In this document: in pieces, positions 1 to 7,222 of the stretch | Layout: each line of letters opens with the position of its first letter | Numbering within the stretch: the stretch's first letter is position 1 | NCBI RefSeq assembly: GCF_900111895.1 | Contig: NZ_FOKB01000003.1 | Location: forward strand, 346,589 to 410,588 | Reading direction: 5' to 3' | Length of the DNA stretch: 64,000 nt | DNA from: Pseudomonas simiae | GTDB lineage: Bacteria; Pseudomonadota; Gammaproteobacteria; Pseudomonadales; Pseudomonadaceae | Position numbers and translations under genes: made by a program | The notes under the pieces: model-generated | Database searches by the model: none | The model's input: only the letters and a program-made list of their open reading frames with translations | Told to the model about the DNA's origin: nothing

Positions 1-511
1 TGGTAGTGATCTGGCCACCCTGGAACGTCTGTGGCAACAGACGACCATCGTTGGTGATGATCACAGGCAACTTAGGCTGCAAGGTACCCAGCTTCAGTTC
101 GGTCTGAGAGATCTTGGCTTTGGCCGTCAAACCCAGGCTGGAGTAGTCATTAACGGCCTTGCCGTTATGCTCGCTAGGGAAGATGGTGCCGCCGTAGGAG
201 CCTGGGTTGGCGCCGCTTGGCTTGGTGGCGCCGTTGGTGCCGCCGCCCGAATCCAGACGAACACCCAGCAGGCCAATAGCGTCAACACCGAAGCCAACAG
301 TGCCTTGGGTATAACCGGAGATGAAACGCAGATCGAAGCCTTGACCCCATTCTTCGTTCTTGTTCGCGCCGGTACCGTTACGGTTGTCGGTATTGATGTA
401 AAAGTTACGCAGACCCAGTGTTGCTTTACTGTCTTCAACGAAACCGGCAGCGCCTGCTTGCTGAGCGATTGCGCCCAGGGCTACAGCCAGTGCCAAGGTG
501 GACTTCTTCAT
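1..511 (-). CDS. OprD-family outer membrane porin (3' part outside window)
   Basis: The first 170 residues of a specific porin of the OprD family, which lets small nutrients or peptides through the outer membrane. The start ATG (509-511) follows a good ribosome site, GAGGAG. A signal peptide ends around QAGA-AGF. Seen afterwards are the family's early strand LGLRNFYIN and the stretch LKLGTLQPKLPVIITNDGR, typical of OprD proteins. OprD proteins have about 420 residues, so more than half lies outside the window. It is divergent from the TauA-like gene. Substrate cannot be told from this part. Confidence 0.9.
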   Translation of the reverse strand, partial: MKKSTLALAVALGAIAQQAGAAGFVEDSKATLGLRNFYINTDNRNGTGANKNEEWGQGFDLRFISGYTQGTVGFGVDAIGLLGVRLDSGGGTNGATKPSGANPGSYGGTIFPSEHNGKAVNDYSSLGLTAKAKISQTELKLGTLQPKLPVIITNDGRLLPQTFQGGQITT

Positions 512-881
512 GTACCGCTCCTCTCATTTCTAATTTTTGTATTTCTTTGGTCTCGGGTCTGACGCCCTCGATCCACAGATGCGCGATTAGCGCCAGATAG
601 TGACTACCAAGTCAATCGTAACCTTGTATGTCTACTACCTTCGTCTAATCGCAGTTGATTTGGTCCCTGCAGGGTAATGAGTTTTTCATACACCCAAAAA
701 GAATTATTTCATTCTTTTTCATACGATTTTGGAATAAGCCTTTCCATGATGCTGGCCTGTCAGGTTAGACGAACCGCTCCATAAGCTAATTCCTAAAGGG
801 TATTTGTTAGCGCTTTTTTAGATCGATTAGTGTGGCCGTACAGTTGCATACGTCACCCACGATCAAAAAGGCGACGCCATC
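512..881. promoter_or_regulatory. 370-bp divergent intergenic region between porin and tauA-like gene
   Basis: No gene is seen here. It must hold both divergent promoters and is AT-richer than its neighbours. The 10-mer TTTTTCATAC occurs at 682-691 and again at 715-724, 33 bp apart, and the second copy overlaps an inverted repeat AAAAAGAAT (696-704) / ATTCTTTTT (711-719). GGAATAAGC near 731 is followed by an inverted relative, GCTAATTCC, near 786. These could be binding sites for a regulator serving both genes; the protein is unknown. Confidence 0.45.
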
Positions 882-1868
882 ATGGCCAAACGCACATCCT
901 CCCGTCAATTTGTTACAGTTTTTGTGTCACTAATACTTTCTTTTGGTGTCAAAGCGGCCGATTTAACCATCGGCTACCAAACCGGCATCGATCCCAGCAA
1001 AGTCCCACAGGCCGACGGCCTCTATGAGAAGGCCATCGGCGAGAAAATCGCCTGGCGCCGTTTCAACAGTGGGCCGGAAGTCGTAACCGCTATTGCCTCA
1101 GGCGATGTGCAGATTGGCAATCTCGGTTCCAGCCCCCTCGCGGCAGCGGCTTCTCGCAATCTACCCATCGTCGCGTTCATCGTATCGGCCCAGATCAATA
1201 CTTCTGAAGCATTGGTGGTGCGTAACGGCAGCCACATTGACGCACCCAAGGATCTGATCGGCAAAACCATCGCTACGCCATTTGTCTCAACCTCGCATTA
1301 CAGCCTGCTCGGCGCACTGAAGCACTGGGGCCTGGACACCAGGCAAGTCAAGGTGGTGAACCTGCAACCGGCCGAAATTGCCGCCGCGTGGAAACGCGGC
1401 GATATCGACGGTGCATTCGTGTGGTCGCCGGCCCTGGGCGAAATCCGCAAGACCGGCAAGACCCTGACAGACGCGGCCCAGGTGGGTCAGTGGGGCGCGC
1501 CGACGTTTGAAGTGTGGGTGGCGCGCAAGGATTTTGCGGAAAAACATCCTGACATAGTGGCCAAGTTCGCCAAGGTTACGCTGGATTCATTTGCCGAGTA
1601 TGCGGCCCATAAGGACGGCTGGACCGTGGATTCCGAGCCGGTCCAGAAAATCGCGAAACTGACAGGCTCAAATGCTGTGGACATTCCTGAACTGCTCGCC
1701 GGGACGACGTTCCCAGACGCGCAAGCACAGCAAACCGATGCGCTGCTTAAAGGCGGGACAGCAACGGCGATTGGGGAGACGGCGAAGTTCTTGAAGGAAC
1801 AAGGGAAGGTTGAAACGGTATTGCCGGATTACTCGGCCTTCGTGACCGACACATTTATCTCGAAATAA
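882..1868 (+). CDS. TauA-like taurine/alkanesulfonate ABC transporter binding protein (orphan)
   Basis: Periplasmic substrate-binding protein of 328 residues, the usual length for TauA. A signal peptide covers about residues 1-25 (cleavage near VKA-ADL). The mature start ADLTIGYQTGIDPSKVPQA and the later SGPEVVTAIASGDVQIGNLGS segment are typical of the TauA branch of the NMT1/SsuA family, which deliver sulfonates such as taurine to an inner-membrane transporter. No permease, ATPase or dioxygenase gene (tauB, tauC, tauD) follows; a REP hairpin comes next. It must use a transporter encoded elsewhere or have changed role. Taurine itself is an inference. Confidence 0.82.
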   Translation: MAKRTSSRQFVTVFVSLILSFGVKAADLTIGYQTGIDPSKVPQADGLYEKAIGEKIAWRRFNSGPEVVTAIASGDVQIGNLGSSPLAAAASRNLPIVAFIVSAQINTSEALVVRNGSHIDAPKDLIGKTIATPFVSTSHYSLLGALKHWGLDTRQVKVVNLQPAEIAAAWKRGDIDGAFVWSPALGEIRKTGKTLTDAAQVGQWGAPTFEVWVARKDFAEKHPDIVAKFAKVTLDSFAEYAAHKDGWTVDSEPVQKIAKLTGSNAVDIPELLAGTTFPDAQAQQTDALLKGGTATAIGETAKFLKEQGKVETVLPDYSAFVTDTFISK

Positions 1869-1879
1869 ATGCGCTCCCT

Positions 1880-1963
1880 GTGGGAGCTGGCTTGCCTGCG
1901 ATGCAAGCGCCTCGGTGCTCAGTTGAACCGAGGTGATGCTATCGCTGGCAAGCCAGCTCCCAC
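1880..1963. repeat. REP doublet (GTGGGAGCTGGCTTGCC type)
   Basis: Two inverted arms, GTGGGAGCTGGCTTGCCTGC and the converging GCTGGCAAGCCAGCTCCCAC, enclose a spacer with its own dyad CCTCGGT...ACCGAGG. This is the common Pseudomonas REP-pair layout. It sits between the convergent tauA-like gene and argA and may also stop transcription or protect mRNA 3' ends. Confidence 0.85.
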
Positions 1964-1985
1964 ACAAGCCAGCCCCAGCTTTTAG

Positions 1986-3287
1986 TTACAGCGCCTTTTC
2001 GAAAATCTTCGAATTGCGCTGATAGTTGTACAGCGAAGCCCGCGCCGACGGCAGACGGTCCACGCTGCTCGGCTCAAAACCTCGCTCACGGAACCAGTGG
2101 GCGGTGCGGGTGGTGAGGACAAACAAGGTCTTCAATCCCTGGGCTCGGGCACGGGATTCGATACGCTCCAGCAACACATCTCCGCGCGCGCCGTGGCGAT
2201 ATTCCGGGTTCACCGCCAGGCACGCCAGCTCCCCCGCATTCGAATCCGCGATCTGATACAGCGCCGCGCAGGCGATGATCATGCCTTCGCGCTCCACCAC
2301 GCTGAATTGCTCGATCTCGCGCTCCAGCACTTCCCGCGAACGGCGCACCAGGATGCCCTGCTCTTCCAACGGGCTGATCAGGTCGAGCAAGCCACCGACA
2401 TCTTCAATCGCCGCTTCGCGCACCAGTTCGAATTGCTCCTGGGCCACCAGCGTACCGCCCCCGTCGCGGGTGAACAGTTCGGTGAGCAACGCGCCGTCTT
2501 CGGCGTAGCTGACAATATGACTGCGCCCTACTCCGCCACGGCAGGCCTCCGCGGCCGCATCCAACAGCTCGGCCTGGTAGTTGCTGCTGCCCAGGCGCTG
2601 CAGGTGTGCGGGCACTTGTTGCGGACGCAGTTCGCGCACCAGACGACCGTTTTCATCGATCAGGCCCATGTCTGCGCCAAACAGCAGCAGCTTGTCGGCA
2701 CCCAGGTCGATGGCGGCGCGAGTGGCGACGTCCTCGCAGGCCAGGTTGAAGATCTCACCGGTAGGCGAGTACCCCAATGGCGACAGCAGCACGATGGAAC
2801 GCTCGTCCAACAGGCGATTGATACCCTTGCGATCGACGCGGCGCACTTCGCCGGTGTGGTGGTAGTCCACACCTTCCAATACTCCGATAGGACGCGCGGT
2901 GACCAGGTTGCCGCTGGCTACCCGCAGGCGCGAACCCTGCATTGGCGACGACGCCATGTCCATGGACAGGCGCGCTTCAATGGCGATACGCAGTTGGCCA
3001 ACCGCGTCGATCACACACTCCAGCGTTGCCGCATCAGTGATGCGCAAGCCTTCGTGGTAAGCCGGGGTCAGGCCACGGGCTTCAAGGCGCGCTTCGATCT
3101 GTGGGCGCGAGCCGTGGACCAATACCAGGCGCACGCCGAGGCTGTGGAGCAACACCAGGTCGTGGACGATGTTGCCGAAGTTGGGATGTTCCACACCGTC
3201 GCCGGGCAGCATGACCACAAAGGTGCAGTCGCGGTGCGCGTTGATGTAAGGGGAAGCGTGACGAAGCCAATTTACGTAGTCGGGCAT
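1986..3287 (-). CDS. argA: N-acetylglutamate synthase
   Basis: First enzyme of arginine synthesis: acetylates glutamate with acetyl-CoA in the cytoplasm. The 433 residues fit the classical ArgA layout: an amino-acid-kinase-like domain (about 1-285, with FVVMLPGDGVEHPNF and LVLVHGSRPQIEARL) that binds arginine for feedback control, followed by a GNAT acetyltransferase domain (about 290-433, with ELACLAVNPEYRHGARGDVLL and the end RERGFEPSSVDRLP). The start ATG has an AGG-type site. It lies 135 bp downstream of argE on the same strand, so both may be co-transcribed. Confidence 0.97.
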   Translation of the reverse strand: MPDYVNWLRHASPYINAHRDCTFVVMLPGDGVEHPNFGNIVHDLVLLHSLGVRLVLVHGSRPQIEARLEARGLTPAYHEGLRITDAATLECVIDAVGQLRIAIEARLSMDMASSPMQGSRLRVASGNLVTARPIGVLEGVDYHHTGEVRRVDRKGINRLLDERSIVLLSPLGYSPTGEIFNLACEDVATRAAIDLGADKLLLFGADMGLIDENGRLVRELRPQQVPAHLQRLGSSNYQAELLDAAAEACRGGVGRSHIVSYAEDGALLTELFTRDGGGTLVAQEQFELVREAAIEDVGGLLDLISPLEEQGILVRRSREVLEREIEQFSVVEREGMIIACAALYQIADSNAGELACLAVNPEYRHGARGDVLLERIESRARAQGLKTLFVLTTRTAHWFRERGFEPSSVDRLPSARASLYNYQRNSKIFEKAL

Positions 3288-3422
3288 GGAACCTGGGCCT
3301 GTAATAAAAAGCAGCCGAAAAAGGATGAGTCGTGAAAACGCACAGCGGGCTGATGGTTATCGTCGGAACAGGCTTGGCGACACGCTCACTCTCCTTCTAT
3401 GTACGAACAATCAGGGGTTAAT

Positions 3423-4571
3423 TTATGCAGGCTTCAGGCAGTAATGTTCGATCAGTTCCCGCAATAGACGCACTGTAGGCGTCAAGCGTGACATTTCGAG
3501 GTACTCGCCCGGCTGGTGGGCGCACGCGATGTCGCCGGGGCCGAGCACCAGGGTTTCACAACCAAGGCGCTGAAGATAAGGCGCTTCGGTGCCGAACGCT
3601 ACTGCTTCGGCACGATGGCCGGTCAATCGTTCCGCCACCCGCACCAGTTCGGTGTCTTCCGGTTGCTCGAAGGGAGGGACCGCGGGGAACAGTGGCGCGT
3701 AGTCGATCTTGACCTGATGGCGCTCGGCGAGCGGTTCAAGCTTCTGCCGGATCGCGGCGCGTAGCACCTCGGGATCCATGCCCGGCAAAGGCCGCAGATC
3801 AAACTCCAGGGAACACTGGCCGCAGATGCGGTTGGGGTTATCGCCGCCGTGGATGCAGCCGAAGTTCATGGTCGGCTGCGGCACGCTGAATTGGGGGTTG
3901 CGATACTCGCGCTGCCAGCCCAGGCGTAGGCCACGCAGTTCGCCGATGGCGTCGTGCATGGCTTCGAGGGCGCTGTGGCCCAGGCTGGGATCCGACGAAT
4001 GGCCGCTTTGACCGAGAATGTCGATGCGTTCCATCATCACGCCTTTGTGCAAGCGGATCGGCTTGAGCCCGGTCGGCTCGCCAATCACCGCTGCACGGCC
4101 CAGCGGACGCCCTGCCTCGGCCAATGCACGGGCACCGGACATGGAGCTTTCTTCATCGCAGGTGGCGAGGATCAGCAGCGGCTGCTTGAACGTCTGGTCC
4201 AGCAGGGGCAGCACTGCTTCGATGGCCAGGGCGAAAAAGCCTTTCATGTCGCAACTGCCCAGTCCCACCCAGCGGCCGTCGACTTCCGTCAGCTTGAGCG
4301 GATCGGTCTTCCACAGTGCGGCGTCATAGGGGACCGTGTCGCTATGCCCCGCCAGCACCAGGCCACCGGGACCACTGCCGAAGCTGGCCAGCAGGTTGAA
4401 CTTGCCAGGGCTGACTTGCTGGATGTCGATGGCGAACCCCAGGTCCCCCAGCCAACTGGCAAGCAAATCGATCACCGGGCGGTTGGTCTGGTCGAGAGAT
4501 GCCTGGGTGCAACTCACAGAAGGCGCTGCAATCAATGCGGCGAACTGCTCTTTCATGGACGGTAACGGCAT
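3423..4571 (-). CDS. argE: Acetylornithine deacetylase
   Basis: Zinc hydrolase of the M20 family that releases ornithine from N-acetylornithine in arginine synthesis. Metal-site motifs are visible: GHSDTVPY, GSCDMKGF, CDEESSMSG and, near the end, CAHQPGEYLE. From the ATG at 4571 the protein has 382 residues, the usual ArgE size. The open frame continues upstream to 4688, but the extra 39 residues are unlike the family and GAGAGA precedes 4571. Divergent from the CYTH/CHAD gene with 158 bp between the starts. Confidence 0.93.
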   Translation of the reverse strand: MPLPSMKEQFAALIAAPSVSCTQASLDQTNRPVIDLLASWLGDLGFAIDIQQVSPGKFNLLASFGSGPGGLVLAGHSDTVPYDAALWKTDPLKLTEVDGRWVGLGSCDMKGFFALAIEAVLPLLDQTFKQPLLILATCDEESSMSGARALAEAGRPLGRAAVIGEPTGLKPIRLHKGVMMERIDILGQSGHSSDPSLGHSALEAMHDAIGELRGLRLGWQREYRNPQFSVPQPTMNFGCIHGGDNPNRICGQCSLEFDLRPLPGMDPEVLRAAIRQKLEPLAERHQVKIDYAPLFPAVPPFEQPEDTELVRVAERLTGHRAEAVAFGTEAPYLQRLGCETLVLGPGDIACAHQPGEYLEMSRLTPTVRLLRELIEHYCLKPA

Positions 4572-4729
4572 GCGCGGTCTCTCAGCTTCCCGGATGAACC
4601 TCACTATAGAGCCATCTGCACGACACAATAAACCGTTGCGGCACGTTGCCGGGCTCACTCCTGTACACTGCACGACCTTGGCAGCCACTCTTTTCCCCGG
4701 CTGCGCTCCCGATCCTGGATGTACCGGCC

Positions 4730-6097
4730 ATGCAAAAAGAAACTGAAATCAAACTCCGCGTCAGCCGCGAGACCCTCGCGGCGCTGCGTGAGCACCCGCT
4801 CCTGAAAAAACGCAACAAAAGTGGCTGGGAACGCCGTGAGTTGATGAACCAGTATTTCGACACCCCCGAGCGCGATCTGGCCCAGGCCAAAGTCGCCCTG
4901 CGCCTGCGCAAGGACGGTGACGACATCATCCAGACCCTCAAGACCCGCGGCCAAAGCGTCGCCGGCTTGTCGGAACGCAACGAATACAACTGGGACCTGC
5001 CCAAAGCCAAGCTCGACGTGAAAAAACTCGACGGCGAATGCTGGCCCGAGCAATTGGCCGAGTTGGACAAAAAGACCCTCAAGCCGATCTTCACCACCGA
5101 CTTCGTGCGCGAACGCGCCGAAATCGCCTGGGGCCGCGGCAAGGCCAAGGTAGTCATCGAAGCCGCCCTGGACCTGGGCCACGTGGTCGTCGGCAAGCAG
5201 AAAGAAGAGATCTGTGAGCTGGAACTGGAACTGCGCGAAGGCGAACCGGCTGCATTGCTGGAGCTGGCCGCCGAACTGGCCGCCACCCTGGCACTGATGC
5301 CATGCGATATCAGCAAGGCCGAGCGCGGCTACCGCCTGTACGACGCCAGCAGCTATTCCCTGAGCCTGCCGGCGCCACAGCTGCACGCCGAAATGCCATT
5401 GGACGACGCCTTCGCCGCGATCATGTGGCACCTGCTGGGCAGCAGCCAGCGCCTGGCCGAGCAGTACCGCTTCAATGGCCACTGGCGCCTGCTGCAAGAC
5501 TGGGTCGACAACCTCGGCGAACTGCGCGCCCTGGTCGGCAGCCTCGGCCAGGCCGCACCGCGTCAATCCACCAGCGAACTGCGCAGCGCACTGGATGCCC
5601 TGCTGGAAGACTGGCGCCCACTGGTTCAAGCCGGTGACGACGACGAAGACATCCGCAAAGCCGCGCCGGAACAGTTCACCGAAGAACTGGAAGACGTGCG
5701 CTGGGGCCTGTTTTCCCTGAACGCCTCGCGCTGGCTGCTCGCCCGTACCTGGACTGCCGACCGCAACGTGCGTGGCAACCGCCAGGGCGCTGCGCAACTC
5801 ACCAACTGGCTGCCGCGCCTGCTCGCCGAGGACGCCGTCGCCCTGCAACTGCCGCGCTACCAGCAACAGCCGGAAGACCTGGCCGAGCAACTGCCGCGTA
5901 TCGAACGCATCCAGGCCTGGCTGCACCATGCGCGTCAGGTGGTGGACATTCCGGAGCTGGACCGTTTGTACGGTGAGCTGAACAAGTTGGCCCAACTGGC
6001 CAACCAGCCGATCACCGATGAGTCGCTGGATGCGCGGATGCATCAGGCGATTGCGGTGTATCAGAACCGGGCCTGGAAGACTTTGTTGCGTCTGTAA
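4730..6097 (+). CDS. CYTH and CHAD domain inorganic triphosphatase (YgiF-like)
   Basis: 455 residues starting MQKETEIKLRV, the ExExK motif that opens a CYTH tunnel. The CYTH domain (about 1-205) shows the alternating charged strands VALRLRKDGDD and ICELELELREGE that bind triphosphate and metal. The CHAD domain (about 225-455) is helical, rich in His and Arg, and thought to bind polyphosphate. E. coli YgiF with the same layout hydrolyses tripolyphosphate. The ATG at 4730 was chosen because the CYTH motif starts there; the frame is open 84 bases further upstream. Its ribosome site is weak. Confidence 0.88.
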   Translation: MQKETEIKLRVSRETLAALREHPLLKKRNKSGWERRELMNQYFDTPERDLAQAKVALRLRKDGDDIIQTLKTRGQSVAGLSERNEYNWDLPKAKLDVKKLDGECWPEQLAELDKKTLKPIFTTDFVRERAEIAWGRGKAKVVIEAALDLGHVVVGKQKEEICELELELREGEPAALLELAAELAATLALMPCDISKAERGYRLYDASSYSLSLPAPQLHAEMPLDDAFAAIMWHLLGSSQRLAEQYRFNGHWRLLQDWVDNLGELRALVGSLGQAAPRQSTSELRSALDALLEDWRPLVQAGDDDEDIRKAAPEQFTEELEDVRWGLFSLNASRWLLARTWTADRNVRGNRQGAAQLTNWLPRLLAEDAVALQLPRYQQQPEDLAEQLPRIERIQAWLHHARQVVDIPELDRLYGELNKLAQLANQPITDESLDARMHQAIAVYQNRAWKTLLRL

Positions 6098-6102
6098 CGA
6101 TG

Positions 6103-6190
6103 TCATCGCGGGCAAGCCCGGCTCCCACGCTGATTGTGTTCACAGACAGGTAGCTGTGAACTCAATCCACTGTGGACTTGCCCGCGATGA
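6103..6190. repeat. REP doublet (TCATCGCGGGCAAG type)
   Basis: Arms TCATCGCGGGCAAG (6103-6116) and CTTGCCCGCGATGA (6177-6190) are perfectly inverted. The spacer carries a second dyad, GTTCACAG/CTGTGAAC. It sits between convergent genes. Confidence 0.85.
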
Positions 6191-6201
6191 GGCCGGCCCT
6201 G

Positions 6202-6672
6202 TCAGCGCAACACTGGCAGGCTGGTGGTGGACTTGATCTCCGACAACGCCACAATCGAATTGACCTCCTGAATCCCCGGCACCATCGACAACTTCTCGAA
6301 GAAAAACCGCTCATAGGCCTCAATGTCCGAAGTAACGATGCGCAGCAGAAAATCCACCGCCCCCATCAGCACATAACACTCCAGCACTTCCGGAAACCCG
6401 CGAATCGCGTCGGTGAACTCGGTGAAGTTGGAGCGCCCGTGGGCGTTGAGTTTGACCTCGGCGAAGATCTGCGTATTGAGGCCGATCTTCTTGCGATCCA
6501 GCAAAGTCACCTGGCCGCGAATCACGCCCTCTTCCTTGAGACGTTGAATACGCCGCCAGCAAGGTGACTGAGAAAGGCCCACCTGTTCGGCGATCTGTGC
6601 GCTGGACAGCGAGGCGTCCTCTTGCAGCAAGGCCAGGATACGGCGGTCGTAAGCGTCCAACTCGCTGTGCAT
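6202..6672 (-). CDS. Lrp/AsnC-family transcriptional regulator
   Basis: 156-residue DNA-binding protein. An N-terminal winged helix-turn-helix (about 5-60: LDAYDRRILALLQEDASLS, then SQSPCWRRIQRL as recognition helix) is followed by a RAM/ACT-type effector domain (about 70-145) with FPEVLECYVLMGAVDFLLRI. The divergent neighbour is a small protein that also looks ACT-like, and a 14-bp perfect palindrome lies between them, so autoregulation and control of that neighbour are plausible. Effector not identified; Lrp proteins usually sense amino acids. Confidence 0.92.
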   Translation of the reverse strand: MHSELDAYDRRILALLQEDASLSSAQIAEQVGLSQSPCWRRIQRLKEEGVIRGQVTLLDRKKIGLNTQIFAEVKLNAHGRSNFTEFTDAIRGFPEVLECYVLMGAVDFLLRIVTSDIEAYERFFFEKLSMVPGIQEVNSIVALSEIKSTTSLPVLR

Positions 6673-6699
6673 ATAAATACCTTCAATGGTGCCTATCTT

Positions 6700-6713
6700 G
6701 AATTGATCAATTC
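6700..6713. promoter_or_regulatory. 14-bp perfect palindrome, candidate operator of the Lrp-type regulator
   Basis: GAATTGATCAATTC reads the same on both strands and lies 28 bp upstream of the Lrp-type start, within the 127-bp divergent intergenic region. Lrp-family operators are often short AT-rich dyads next to the regulator gene. Binding is inferred. Confidence 0.5.
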
Positions 6714-6774
6714 GATTATTCCTAAAACAGGCTCATCTTAGATAAGAAATCTCCGCTGGCGAATGTAAAAATTT

Positions 6775-6792
6775 CTCCAGTCGAATCTGGAG
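6775..6792 (+). promoter_or_regulatory. Hairpin that covers the ribosome site of the next gene
   Basis: CTCCAG (6775-6780) and CTGGAG (6787-6792) form a perfect six-pair stem with loop TCGAAT. The GGAG in the 3' arm is the only good ribosome site for the ATG at 6800, seven bases further on. Folding would hide it, which suggests translational control. Confidence 0.45.
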
Positions 6793-6799
6793 CTTTCCC

Positions 6800-7138
6800 A
6801 TGCACGCCGTCGAAACCAACTACCCCGTTACCCGCGTCGACGCGTGGGCCGTCAACAGCGTTCATTGCCAGGCGCATTACCGAATCGTCGCCGAGGCGGA
6901 GCCCGACCTGTTGTGCCGGGTCCTCAACTATTTCGCCCTGCAATTCCTCACGCCGCGACAGGTCATGGTGAACCGCGAAGAGGACCTGCTGAACATCGAC
7001 ATCGTGATGGACGGCCTGAGCTGGCACCGGGCCCAGGTGATCGGTGAAAAGATTCGAAACCTGATCAGCGTGTGCACTCTGGATATGTGGTCGGCTGATT
7101 CCGTAGGGCCTCAAGCGGTGGTGGCGGTCGCCCAGTAA
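6800..7138 (+). CDS. Small ACT-like protein of unknown function
   Basis: 112 residues, no signal peptide and no membrane segment. The central part (about 20-100) has an alternating strand/helix pattern, HYRIVAEAEPDLLCRVLNYFA then LNIDIVMDGLSWHRAQVIGEKI, that resembles ACT domains such as the small subunit IlvM of acetolactate synthase. No catalytic partner is nearby. It is divergent from the Lrp-type regulator, which itself carries an ACT-like effector domain, and its ribosome site lies in a hairpin. A regulatory or ligand-sensing role is a guess. Confidence 0.65.
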   Translation: MHAVETNYPVTRVDAWAVNSVHCQAHYRIVAEAEPDLLCRVLNYFALQFLTPRQVMVNREEDLLNIDIVMDGLSWHRAQVIGEKIRNLISVCTLDMWSADSVGPQAVVAVAQ

Positions 7139-7222
7139 AAGCCTGCAATACACACTGGGAGGAAGATATTCAGCGGCTGGCTAGCCTGGGACTTACGCCC
7201 TCAGCCACCCAGGAAAACCTTC

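Noticed and set aside
2097..3335. Open frame of 412 codons on the plus strand
   Set aside because: Antisense to argA; no domain and antisense-like composition.
4655..6115. Open frame of 486 codons on the minus strand
   Set aside because: Antisense to the CYTH/CHAD gene, which has clear motifs; the translation is Gln/Phe/Ala-rich and unlike any family.
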